A stretch of DNA of 64,000 nt, taken from assembly GCF_022179065.1 (NCBI RefSeq), contig NZ_BPQD01000001.1, positions 248,001-312,000 on the forward strand, given 5' to 3'. The notes under the pieces are model-generated. The model saw only the letters and a program-made list of their open reading frames with translations. It searched no databases and was not told the DNA's origin. This document shows, one piece after another, positions 56,280 to 64,000 of this stretch. Within the stretch, counting starts at the first letter, position 1. Each line of letters opens with the position of its first letter. This DNA is from Methylobacterium adhaesivum (lineage in GTDB: Bacteria > Pseudomonadota > Alphaproteobacteria > Rhizobiales > Beijerinckiaceae). The translations under genes and the position numbers were made by a program.

Positions 56280-58120
56280 CCCGACCGACTGTCCTCGTCA
56301 TCGCCCCGATGCCGGCTTTTCCGACGAGCGCCGGCAACCGGCGCCGCCTCGTCACCACCTGCGAGTCCCTCGTGCGCGGCGGGTTTGCCGTCGATCTCGC
56401 CTATTTCGCCCACGAGGATCAGATCTACCGCCGCTTCGGACAGCACCCGCCCACGGACGCGGCGGCCATGGCGGAGACCTTCCAACGCACCTTCCGCATC
56501 GAGCCCGGCGCGGCGATCCCCCTGAAGACCCGGGCGCGGCATTTCGGCCTCGACGACTGGTGCCCCGACGAGGTGGTAGAGTTCGTGGCGTGGTACTGCG
56601 CGACCTACCCCGAGACCCGCATCGTCCTCGTGAACTACGTGTTCCTGTCGCGCTGCCTCGCGGCGGTGCCGGCCGGGATCCTCACCCTCATCGACACCCA
56701 CGACCGCTTCGCCGATCGGCAGGCGCAGTATCGCCCGTTCCGGGCCGAGCCGAACTTCTTCTACACGGACGCGGCGGGCGAGGCGGAGGGGCTCGACCGG
56801 GCCGATATCGTGCTGGCGATCCAAGCGGAGGAGGCGGCCTATTTCGTGGGCCTCACCCGCGCCCGGGTCCATCTGCTGCCTCCGCATTTCCCGACGCGGC
56901 GGCCGTTCCGCGCGCCCGCGCACCTCGCCCGCATCGGCTTCATCGGCCATGGCAACGATCCGAACCTGTTCTCCATCGGCCGTTTCATCGATGCCTGGAG
57001 CACGGATTGGACGCCGGGCCGTCCGGTTCTGGTGATCGCGGGCGAGATCTGCACGGGTCTCGGCACTGCGCCCCGTCCGGGTGTCGAGTTAGCCGGCTAT
57101 GTCGCGCGGCTAGAGGATTTCTACGATCGCGTCGACCTTGTGGTCGCGCCCATGCTCATGGGCAGCGGCCTGAAGATGAAGGTCGCCGAAGCCCTGTCCT
57201 TCGGCGTCCCGGTCATCGGTACCCGGATCGGTTTCGAGGGATTTTCACCCTCCGATCCAGCCCATCGCTGCGAGACCGTGGCGGAGGTCAAGGCTGCGGT
57301 GCTCGCCCTATCGGACGACGCGGCGGGCCTCGCCAGTCTGACCGAGGTCTGCGCCAGTCTATTTGCCGACTACAATGGCGTCACGCACTCTGCGGAAACG
57401 GCGCTCCTCGCGCTCCTGCGCCACCATGTCGGGGCCGATCCGGAGACGGAGGCGGAAGCTCCATCGGAGGTGCCGCGCGACGCGATCCGGACCACGGCCC
57501 TTCCCGTCGGCATCCTCACCTGCGTCACCGGCCTCGCTGGCTCCGAGTGGGACAGTGCCGAACACGGCCTCCTCGTCGCCACCGAACGGATGTCTCCGCC
57601 GGATGCCGGTCCTCATGCGCCGGAACGGCGACGCTGGTTCGCGCGTCCCGGCACCGGGCCGGAGATCGCGGACGCTGGCGGCTTGCCAGCGGTCGCGGTG
57701 GCTCTGGCACCCGAATGGGTGCGGACACGCAGGCTACCGCCGGCCCTGCGCGCCGCCTTGGCGGTGAAGATCGCGGGGGTCTTGCCCGACTGGGAGGCGC
57801 GGGCCCGCATCGTCGGGGCCGGGCAGGGTCGCATCGCCCTTGCCCTGGCCCTGCCAAGCCATCTCGTCACGGGCCAACACCCCGGCGCCGCCTTCCTCAT
57901 CGCTTCCGAGGCCGCCGTGGAAGTGCAACTCGGCGCCGCGCGGCCCCTCGGCCTCGCCCAGGATCTTCCCTTCGTAAGCCAGACCCGCATGGACCTCTCC
58001 GCCGTGCCGGCGAGCCTCGTCTTGGAACAAGCCGATTTGCCGGCAAACGACAGCGTGCTCCTCGTCCTGCACGACGATCTCATCGGCCGCGTCGCGCTGC
58101 CCATCGGACCTCACGCATGA
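56276..58120 (+). CDS. GT4-like glycosyltransferase with unknown C-terminal domain
   Basis: A 614-residue protein. Residues 1-385 form a GT-B glycosyltransferase: the N-terminus TVLVIAPMPAFPTSAGNRRR binds the acceptor, TLIDTHDRFADRQAQYR lies mid-domain, and the donor-site region is VVAPMLMGSGLKMKVAEALS followed by GVPVIGTRIGFEGF. Residues about 400-614 form a separate, beta-rich domain with no recognised family (LPAVAVALAPEWVRTRRLPP, IALALALPSHLVTGQHPG). The gene overlaps its neighbours on both sides by ATGA. It probably elongates or decorates a surface polysaccharide; the sugar is unknown. Confidence 0.88.
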   Translation: MTRPTVLVIAPMPAFPTSAGNRRRLVTTCESLVRGGFAVDLAYFAHEDQIYRRFGQHPPTDAAAMAETFQRTFRIEPGAAIPLKTRARHFGLDDWCPDEVVEFVAWYCATYPETRIVLVNYVFLSRCLAAVPAGILTLIDTHDRFADRQAQYRPFRAEPNFFYTDAAGEAEGLDRADIVLAIQAEEAAYFVGLTRARVHLLPPHFPTRRPFRAPAHLARIGFIGHGNDPNLFSIGRFIDAWSTDWTPGRPVLVIAGEICTGLGTAPRPGVELAGYVARLEDFYDRVDLVVAPMLMGSGLKMKVAEALSFGVPVIGTRIGFEGFSPSDPAHRCETVAEVKAAVLALSDDAAGLASLTEVCASLFADYNGVTHSAETALLALLRHHVGADPETEAEAPSEVPRDAIRTTALPVGILTCVTGLAGSEWDSAEHGLLVATERMSPPDAGPHAPERRRWFARPGTGPEIADAGGLPAVAVALAPEWVRTRRLPPALRAALAVKIAGVLPDWEARARIVGAGQGRIALALALPSHLVTGQHPGAAFLIASEAAVEVQLGAARPLGLAQDLPFVSQTRMDLSAVPASLVLEQADLPANDSVLLVLHDDLIGRVALPIGPHA

Positions 58121-60171
58121 CGTCCCCGTTCGACGCCCTCGATGCCGCCGCCGGCCGCAAGGCGGTTCTCGCGGAAGCCGCGCTCCTATGGAACGCCCTG
58201 TTCCTCAACGACGTCCGCATCGGCTTCGGCATCGAAACGGCGCCGCGCGTCTCCATCGTCCTCGTCGCGCGGGGCGCACGCCACATGCTGGCCTGGACCC
58301 TCTACCGCCTCGCCGCCGGGCAGCGGCTGGGAGGCGTCCCGTTCGAGGTCATCGTCGTCGACAACGCCTCCGATCCGGAGACCCGCGCCCTGTTCGAACG
58401 GATCGACGGCGCCACGGTGCTGCTGAACGACGAGAACACAGGCTTCGGCCCCGCCTGCAATGCCGGGGCGGCGCAGGCGCGGGGCGATTATCTCCTGTTT
58501 CTCAATCCCGATGTCGATCTCATGCCCGGTGCCCTGCGCGCCCTCCTCGACACCTTCGGCGAGTTCGACGATGTCGGCATCGCCGGGGCCCGCCTGGTGT
58601 TTCCCGGTGGCCTCCTGCAGGAGGCGGGGGCGAATTTTCGCGACGACGCCCAGACCACCCATCCGTACGGCCGGGGCGGGGCCGACCCGTTCGCGGCGGA
58701 AGCCTCCTTCGCCCGCGAGGTCGGCTACGTCTCGGGCGCGGTGCTGATGATCGAGGCCGGCCTGTTCCGGCAGCTCGGCGGCTTCGACGATCTGTTCGCA
58801 CCGGCCTATTTCGAGGACACCGACCTGTGCGTGCGCTGCCATCAGGCCGGGCGCCGGGTGGTCTACCAGCCCCGCGCCATCGCGATCCACGTCGAGAACG
58901 TGACGAGCGCCCGGCGTGACGACGTCGAGCAACTGCTCGACCGCAACCGCGCGCGGTTCCGCGATCGCCACGCCGCCTGGCTGTTTGGCCAAGGCCCGCA
59001 GCGCACGGGGTTCGCCGCCCGCGACCACGACCCCTGGGCGCTGCGCATCCTCTACGTCGAGGACCGGGCGCCCCATCTCGACCTCGGCGCCGGCCTGCCG
59101 CGCGCCAACCATATCCTCAACGCCATGGCGGATCTGGGCTACGCGGTGACCCTCGCCTCGCTCCATGGCGAGCGCGAGGAGCCGGGCCGGCTCTACCGCG
59201 ATCTCTCAACCCGCATCGAGATCGTCGAGCCCTGCGGCGAGGCGGGCCTGCGCCGCCTCGTGCAGGAACGGCCGGACTACTACGACGTGCTCTGGGTCAG
59301 CCGGCCGCCGAACATCGACCGGGTCTGCGGCGTGCTGCACGATCTCGGCCTCACCCCCCGCGATGTCGGGCGCACGCGCGTCGTGTTCGATTCAGAAGCG
59401 GTCTTCGCCCTGCGCGGCTTCGTCACCGAGGCCCTGTCGGGCGCCCCCGCCAACGGCCCCGCCCTGGCCCGTGCCTGCACCCGCGAAACCCGTCACTTCG
59501 CGGTCGCCGACCATGTGGTCTGCGTCTCGCAAGCCGAGGCGCGGGTGCTGCGCGCGCACGGCGTCCCCAACGCCACCGTGCTGGGCCACGCTCTGACCGC
59601 CCGCGACGCCGCGCCGGGTTTTGCCGCCCGCGACGGCTTCGTGTTTCTCGGGTCGCTCGCCCGCGAGGGCGAGCCCAATATCGATTCCCTCGACTGGTTC
59701 TTCGCCGAGGTCTGGTCGCACCTGCGGGCGCGGTTGCCACGGGCCCACGTCACCCTGGTCGGCGCCGTGGCGCCCTCGATCCGCGAGCGCCTAACGGGCG
59801 AGGGCGTGCGCATCCTCGGCCGGGTCGACGCGGTGGGTCCCGTCCTCGACGCCGCCCGCGTGGCCCTGGCCCCGACGCGCTTTGCCGCCGGCATCCCCCA
59901 CAAGGTCCACGAGACCGTGGCGTGGGGCGTGCCGGGGGTCGTCACGCCGATCCTCGCCGAGCAGATCGGCTGGCCGGACGGCACCGGTTCCCTCGTCCGC
60001 GACTGGCGCGACCCGGCCGGGTTCGCCGAGGCCCTGGCGGACCTCCACACCGACGAAGCCCTCTGGAGCGCGGTTCAGGCGGCGGGCCTCGCCCGGATCA
60101 GGGACGAGTGCGATCCGACCGCCTATGCGCAGACCCTGCGGCACCTTTGCGAGGCCCCGACCTTCGCATGA
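58117..60171 (+). CDS. Bifunctional GT2-GT4 glycosyltransferase fusion
   Basis: A 684-residue protein with two catalytic domains. Residues about 45-300 are a GT2 (GT-A) enzyme of the rhamnosyltransferase type: VIVVDNASDPETRALFERI, the DxD-like LFLNPDVDLMPGAL and GGFDDLFAPAYFEDTDLCVR. Residues about 308-684 are a GT4 (GT-B) enzyme: VVFDSEAVFALRGF, DGFVFLGSLAREGEPNIDSL and AAGIPHKVHETVAWGVPG. Two transferases in one chain suggest consecutive sugar additions. It overlaps genes on both sides by ATGA. The frame is open much further upstream (56224) but that part is antiparallel to a better gene. Confidence 0.92.
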   Translation: MTSPFDALDAAAGRKAVLAEAALLWNALFLNDVRIGFGIETAPRVSIVLVARGARHMLAWTLYRLAAGQRLGGVPFEVIVVDNASDPETRALFERIDGATVLLNDENTGFGPACNAGAAQARGDYLLFLNPDVDLMPGALRALLDTFGEFDDVGIAGARLVFPGGLLQEAGANFRDDAQTTHPYGRGGADPFAAEASFAREVGYVSGAVLMIEAGLFRQLGGFDDLFAPAYFEDTDLCVRCHQAGRRVVYQPRAIAIHVENVTSARRDDVEQLLDRNRARFRDRHAAWLFGQGPQRTGFAARDHDPWALRILYVEDRAPHLDLGAGLPRANHILNAMADLGYAVTLASLHGEREEPGRLYRDLSTRIEIVEPCGEAGLRRLVQERPDYYDVLWVSRPPNIDRVCGVLHDLGLTPRDVGRTRVVFDSEAVFALRGFVTEALSGAPANGPALARACTRETRHFAVADHVVCVSQAEARVLRAHGVPNATVLGHALTARDAAPGFAARDGFVFLGSLAREGEPNIDSLDWFFAEVWSHLRARLPRAHVTLVGAVAPSIRERLTGEGVRILGRVDAVGPVLDAARVALAPTRFAAGIPHKVHETVAWGVPGVVTPILAEQIGWPDGTGSLVRDWRDPAGFAEALADLHTDEALWSAVQAAGLARIRDECDPTAYAQTLRHLCEAPTFA

Positions 60172-61037
60172 GCATCCTTCCGTCCAGCTCCCGCCAACGC
60201 CTCGTCGCCCTGGCGAGCGGCCTCGTTCGCCGGCTCGTCATCGGTCGCGTGCCTCGGCTGTTCGACTCCGTCTTCTACCGGTCTACCTATCCGGACGTCG
60301 CCCGCTCGGGCCTCGACCCCTACCTTCATTACGTCTGGCGCGGTGCCGGGCGCGGCTACGATCCGAACGCAGATTTCGACACGGCGTTCTATCGCCGCCA
60401 AAGTGGACCGACCCGCCTCGATCCCGTCCGGCACTACCTGCGCGCGGGGTCCGCCGCCGGTCTCGATCCGAGCCCGGCCTTCAGCACGCTGATGTATCTC
60501 GCCCGCTATCCCGATGTCGGGCGGGCGGGCATCAACCCCCTGCTGCATTATCGTCAGGACGGCCGGCCCGAAGGCCGGATCGCCGCGCCCTCCGCCTCCG
60601 ATCCGAACCAGTGGGTGGCGCTGGCCGGCGTGCGAGCGGCGCATCGCTGGGACTACCCCGCCGATGGCGCCACGCGCTTCGCCCTCACCTTCCGGCGCGA
60701 CGTGGCCGTCGCGGCCTGTCCCGACCACGCCCCCCGGATCTGCCTCGTGTTGACCCTCGACGGCGCCGAGGTCGCCGCCCTCGTCGAGACCCTGGAGGAG
60801 TTTTCGGACGGCGTTCAGGAGGCCGTCACCCTGGAATTCGACACCACCCTGAGGCCCCATCCGCCACGCCCGACCGTGATCCTCGCCCTGGAGCAGGCCT
60901 TCCACGGCCGTGATGGGGATGGCGCGATCCTGCTGCGCTACGCCGAGGCCCGGCTCTGGGACCTCCTGCCCGAGCAGCCGCGCCTGTGCGCCCTCGGCGG
61001 GGGCGGCTGCCTCTCCATCCGGGGACCGACCCCCTGA
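60168..61037 (+). CDS. Protein with three YPDV-type tandem repeats and a beta-rich C-terminus
   Basis: A 289-residue protein. Residues about 30-142 hold three repeats of roughly 37 residues: FDSVFYRSTYPDVARSGLDP, FDTAFYRRQSGPTRLDPVRH and FSTLMYLARYPDVGRAGINP, each ending in a (L/R)HY...G element. These units are usually fused to bacterial glycosyltransferases; here they stand in a gene of their own. Residues about 150-289 are beta-rich (CLVLTLDGAEVAALVETLEE). No signal peptide. As the last of four overlapping genes it probably scaffolds the two transferases upstream. Confidence 0.8.
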   Translation: MSILPSSSRQRLVALASGLVRRLVIGRVPRLFDSVFYRSTYPDVARSGLDPYLHYVWRGAGRGYDPNADFDTAFYRRQSGPTRLDPVRHYLRAGSAAGLDPSPAFSTLMYLARYPDVGRAGINPLLHYRQDGRPEGRIAAPSASDPNQWVALAGVRAAHRWDYPADGATRFALTFRRDVAVAACPDHAPRICLVLTLDGAEVAALVETLEEFSDGVQEAVTLEFDTTLRPHPPRPTVILALEQAFHGRDGDGAILLRYAEARLWDLLPEQPRLCALGGGGCLSIRGPTP

Positions 61038-61133
61038 AGCACCGGCGCTTGCACGCGCCCGGGCGGACTGACAGACTTGCCGGCGAAGGGACAAAGGGTG
61101 CCAAGCCCCACCTTCGTCGGGCGGGAGCGGACC

Positions 61134-62318
61134 GTGAGTGAGGGCACGCAGGTGCGCACGCATCTGTGCGGGATCAGGACGGCCTGGACGGAGGCGCCCG
61201 AGGCGGAGCTCGCCGTGGGCGAACTCGCGCGCGCCATCGGCCCGGCGGACCTGTCGCAGATCGTGGTGTTCTTCTCGTCCGATTACTGCGTCGAGGCCCT
61301 CAACCGGGCGTTGGCCGAAGGCTTTCCCGGTGTTCCGGTCGCGGGGTGCACCATGTCGGGCGGGATCAGCCCGGCGGGCGGGCTTGCGCGCGGCCTGGTG
61401 CTCATCGCGTTTCCGAGAGTGGGCTTTCGCATCGTCTCGACCGTGCTCGACGCCATCGACCACCGCGACGTCGCCCGCACGGCGGCCTCCGTGCGGGCGC
61501 TCCGCCGCGCCCTCGACGGCGAGGCTGCCGAGCCCGCGCCCGGTGGCCGCTTCGCCCTCTCGCTCATCGATGGTCTCGCCAATGCCGAGGAGACCGTGGT
61601 CTCGGCCATCGCCTGGGCGCTCGACGGCATTCCCATCGTGGGTGGCTCGGCCGGCGACGGCCTCGATTTTCGCGAGGCGACCCTCCTGCACGGCGGCGCG
61701 ATCCACCGGCGGGCCGCCGTGCTGCTCCTCGTCGAGACGGCCTATCCGACGAAGATCTTCAAGAGCGACAACTTCGAGCCGACGACGACGAAGTTCGTGG
61801 TAACGGCCTCCGACAACGAGCGCCGCATCGTCTACGAACTCAACGCCGAGCCGGCGGCGCGCGAATACGCCATGGCGGTGGGCCTCGACCCCGAAGGGCT
61901 CTCGCCCATGAGCTTTGCCGCCTACCCGTTGGCGGTGCGGATCGGCGGCGAGTATTTCTGCCGCTCCATCCGCCGCCTCGACCCGGAGGACGGATCGCTC
62001 AGCTTCTTCTGCGCCATCGACGAGGGGGTGGTGCTCACCCTGGCCCGGCCGCGCGACATCGTCGCCGCCACACGCACCGAACTCGAACGCCTCGACGCCG
62101 AACTCGGCGGCCTCGACCTCGTCATCGGCTTCGACTGCATCCTGCGCCGCCTCGACGCCGAGCACGCCCAAGTCCGCCACGGCATCTGCGACCTCTACCG
62201 GCGCTACGACGTCGTCGGCTTCGAGACCTACGGCGAGCAGTACCGCGCCATGCACCTCAACCAGACCTTCACGGGGATCGCCATTGGGCGGCGGCCGCCT
62301 CCGAGCCCTGCCCCGTGA
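61134..62318 (+). CDS. FIST (N and C) sensor protein, NosP-like
   Basis: A 394-residue protein with FIST_N (about 30-215: IVVFFSSDYCVEALNRALAE, VPVAGCTMSGGISPAGG, PIVGGSAGDGLDF) and FIST_C (about 230-385: EYAMAVGLDPEGLSPMSFAA, GFDCILRRLDAE, FETYGEQYRAMHLNQTFTGI). FIST domains bind small ligands; a subgroup, NosP, binds heme and senses nitric oxide, and is encoded next to a histidine kinase (NahK). I chose GTG at 61134, with GGGAG before it; TTG at 61077 is an alternative. Its stop overlaps the kinase start (GTGA). Heme binding is not shown by sequence alone. Confidence 0.88.
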   Translation: MSEGTQVRTHLCGIRTAWTEAPEAELAVGELARAIGPADLSQIVVFFSSDYCVEALNRALAEGFPGVPVAGCTMSGGISPAGGLARGLVLIAFPRVGFRIVSTVLDAIDHRDVARTAASVRALRRALDGEAAEPAPGGRFALSLIDGLANAEETVVSAIAWALDGIPIVGGSAGDGLDFREATLLHGGAIHRRAAVLLLVETAYPTKIFKSDNFEPTTTKFVVTASDNERRIVYELNAEPAAREYAMAVGLDPEGLSPMSFAAYPLAVRIGGEYFCRSIRRLDPEDGSLSFFCAIDEGVVLTLARPRDIVAATRTELERLDAELGGLDLVIGFDCILRRLDAEHAQVRHGICDLYRRYDVVGFETYGEQYRAMHLNQTFTGIAIGRRPPPSPAP

Positions 62319-63670
62319 GCCTCGCCCTCGACACCGAGAGCGCGCGCCGCATCGCCAAGCTCGAGCGCATCAACGCCGCGCTCATGGCCCATGTCGAGCG
62401 CAGCATGGACCAGCAGGGCAGCGCCTACTCCCTGTTCCAGACCGCGATCATGCTGGAGGGACGCGTCCGTGCCCGCACGGAGGAACTGACGGGGCTGATG
62501 CACAGCCTGGAGCGCTCCAACACCGCCCTGGTGGCGGCCAAGGAGGAGGCCGAGACCGCCAACCGCTCCAAAACCCGGTTCCTCGCCGCCGCCAGCCACG
62601 ACCTGCTTCAGCCCCTCAACGCCGCCCGGCTCTCGGCCTCGGCGCTCGCCGACATGCCCCTCACCCCCGAGGCCCTGGCGATCTCCGGGCAGATCGAGCG
62701 CGGGCTGCAGACCATCGAGGATCTGATCAAGACCCTCCTCGACATCTCGAAGCTCGATGCCGGTGTCGTGCGCCCGGCGATCCGACCGTTACGCCTGTCC
62801 GATCTCCTCGCCGGCATCGCGGCGAGCTTCCAGCGCACCGCCGAGGCCAAGGGCCTGCGCCTGCACGTGCGTGGCCGGGATTGCGTGGTGGCGAGCGATC
62901 CCGTGATGCTCGGCCGCATCGTGCAGAACCTCGTCTCCAACGCCCTGCGCTACACGGCATCCGGCGGCGTGCTCATCGCCGTGCGGCGGCGTGGAGGCGC
63001 CGTCCGCATCGAGGTGATCGATACGGGCTGCGGGATCAGTCCGGCCGAGCGCGCCCTGGTGTTCGAGGAGTTCTATCGCGGCGAAGCCGAGACCCTAGAT
63101 TCCGAGCCCGGCCTCGGGCTGGGCCTGTCCATCGTCCAGCGCATGGCGGCCACCCTGGCCCACCCCCTGGCCCTCGCCTCCCGCTCCGGCCACGGCACCC
63201 GCGTGAGCCTCACCGTGCCGCTCAGCCCCGCCCCGCCAGAAGCCGAGGCCCGCGTCGGTCCCGTGGCCACCCGCCTGACGGGCGCGAAGATCCTTGTCGT
63301 CGAGAACGACCCCGCCACGGCCGACGCCCTCGCCCGGCTCTTACGCAACTGGGAGGCCGAGGTCGTCGTGTTTCGCGATCTTCCCGGGGTGAAGGCAGCG
63401 GGCGACCTCGCGCCGGATCTTCTCATCCTCGATTATCACCTCGACAACGGCGCCTGTGGCCTCGCCGTCGCCGAGCATTTTCGTAGCGCGGCCGGCGTGC
63501 TGCCGCCCGTCATCGTCACCACCGCCGACCACGGCGCCGAAATCGCCGCCGAGGTTGCGGCGCTCGGTTGGGAACTCGTCCACAAGCCGACGCGGCCGGC
63601 GCAGCTGCGTGCCCTTCTCACTGCCCTACTGGCCCGCACGGCGTTTTCCTCATCTCCGGCCGCCTGCTAG
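62315..63670 (+). CDS. Hybrid histidine kinase-receiver, NahK-like
   Basis: A 451-residue cytoplasmic kinase without membrane helices. An N-terminal coiled coil (about 5-85) leads into HisKA with the phospho-histidine in AAASHDLLQPLNAARLSAS near residue 95; HATPase_c follows with the N box NLVSNALRYT, G1 DTGCGIS and G2 GLGLGLSIVQRM; then a receiver (about 325-445) with VVENDPATADAL, the acceptor aspartate in LLILDYHLDNG and lysine in HKPTRP. The SHDLLQPLNAAR type is that of kinases paired with FIST/NosP. No HPt or response-regulator gene is adjacent, so the phosphate's destination is elsewhere. Confidence 0.92.
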   Translation: MSLALDTESARRIAKLERINAALMAHVERSMDQQGSAYSLFQTAIMLEGRVRARTEELTGLMHSLERSNTALVAAKEEAETANRSKTRFLAAASHDLLQPLNAARLSASALADMPLTPEALAISGQIERGLQTIEDLIKTLLDISKLDAGVVRPAIRPLRLSDLLAGIAASFQRTAEAKGLRLHVRGRDCVVASDPVMLGRIVQNLVSNALRYTASGGVLIAVRRRGGAVRIEVIDTGCGISPAERALVFEEFYRGEAETLDSEPGLGLGLSIVQRMAATLAHPLALASRSGHGTRVSLTVPLSPAPPEAEARVGPVATRLTGAKILVVENDPATADALARLLRNWEAEVVVFRDLPGVKAAGDLAPDLLILDYHLDNGACGLAVAEHFRSAAGVLPPVIVTTADHGAEIAAEVAALGWELVHKPTRPAQLRALLTALLARTAFSSSPAAC

Positions 63671-63679
63671 ACGCTTTCC

Positions 63680-64000
63680 ATGACCATCGATCACGCCGCT
63701 CCCCTGGTGCGCTTCGCGCCGTCGCCCACGGGCTATCTCCACCTCGGCAACGCCCGGCCGGCGCTGCTCAATTACCTGTTCGCGCGGGCGCGGGGCGGGC
63801 GCTTCCTCCTGCGTCTCGACGACACCGACCGGGAACGCTCGACGCAGGAATTCGCCGACGCCGTTGAGACCGATCTCGCCTGGCTCGGCATCGTGCCGGA
63901 TCTGCGGGCCCGCCAGTCCGACCGGGCGGCGATCCACGATGCGGCGGCCGAACGCCTCAAGGCCGTCGGGCGGCTCTATCCCTGCTACGAGACCCAGGAA
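63680..64000 (+). CDS. gltX: Glutamyl-tRNA synthetase (or GluQ-RS), N-terminus only, cut by window edge
   Basis: The first 107 codons are visible. [20 protein letters not shown] contains the class I HIGH-type motif (HLGN), and [17 protein letters not shown] is the following conserved loop. A catalytic KLSKR motif would lie outside the window. Discriminating versus non-discriminating GluRS, or the shorter glutamyl-Q tRNA(Asp) synthetase, cannot be told apart from this part; gltX is the more usual. It begins 9 bp after the kinase stop, so it might be read through from that operon. Confidence 0.9.
   Translation, partial: MTIDHAAPLVRFAPSPTGYLHLGNARPALLNYLFARARGGRFLLRLDDTDRERSTQEFADAVETDLAWLGIVPDLRARQSDRAAIHDAAAERLKAVGRLYPCYETQE

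Noticed and set aside
56224-58116. In-frame upstream extension of the GT2-GT4 protein to 1315 codons
   Set aside because: It overlaps, in another frame, the well-supported GT4-like gene, and the true start overlaps that gene's stop by ATGA.

Overview
The window reads as ordinary core chromosome of a GC-rich alphaproteobacterium of the order Hyphomicrobiales (Rhizobiales), most likely Methylobacterium or Methylorubrum. This rests on a formate-tetrahydrofolate ligase of the methylotroph type at the left edge, a C4-pathway 5-aminolevulinate synthase, the order-typical block murA / DUF2948 / hisD / UPF0262 / low-molecular-weight phosphatase, a CheZ-like phosphatase beside a single-domain CheY, and very high GC at third codon positions. 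The genus is an inference. I see no insertion sequence, prophage, CRISPR array, rRNA or intact tRNA.

Layout. 1-10.6 kb: ftfL (cut by the window edge), a heavy-metal-associated protein, a membrane-anchored degenerate EAL protein, a HAD hydrolase, cheY-cheZ, ribF, an ECF sigma factor with its membrane anti-sigma factor, and a patatin-like lipase. 10.9-23.3 kb: ispG, kup, secA with a GNAT gene, a small secreted protein, a parvulin isomerase, two small membrane proteins and tex. 23.3-30.7 kb: divergent osmoregulated-glucan genes (opgG/D-like and opgH), a trans-sulfuration-type PLP enzyme, tspO and hemA. 31.0-40.0 kb: the murA-hisD block, an NlpC/P60 peptidase, an SDR, an MgtC-like protein and a haloacetate-dehalogenase-like hydrolase.

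40.1-47.0 kb is a tightly packed operon: 20-codon leader, MoxR AAA ATPase, DUF58, DUF4381, two VWA membrane proteins, a TPR protein and a BatD-like protein. It resembles both the Bat operon and the mxaRSACKLD accessory genes of methanol dehydrogenase. A 100-bp intergenic palindromic repeat sits between its last two genes. 47.0-54.0 kb: a secreted protein, panC, a PHB-depolymerase-family esterase, and a three-subunit molybdenum hydroxylase of the PaoABC type without a visible Tat signal.

54.1-64 kb: an M20 dipeptidase; four overlapping genes (an unknown 223-aa protein, a GT4-like glycosyltransferase with an unknown C-terminal domain, a GT2-GT4 fusion and a tandem-repeat protein) that look like a surface-glycan module; a FIST sensor overlapping a hybrid histidine kinase, arranged like NosP/NahK nitric-oxide sensing; and the start of gltX (cut by the window edge).

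The points most worth following are the FIST/kinase pair, the four-gene glycan module, the MoxR/VWA operon with its leader ORF, and TGCA-centred inverted repeats near the patatin gene, a small hypothetical gene and the PHB-esterase gene.
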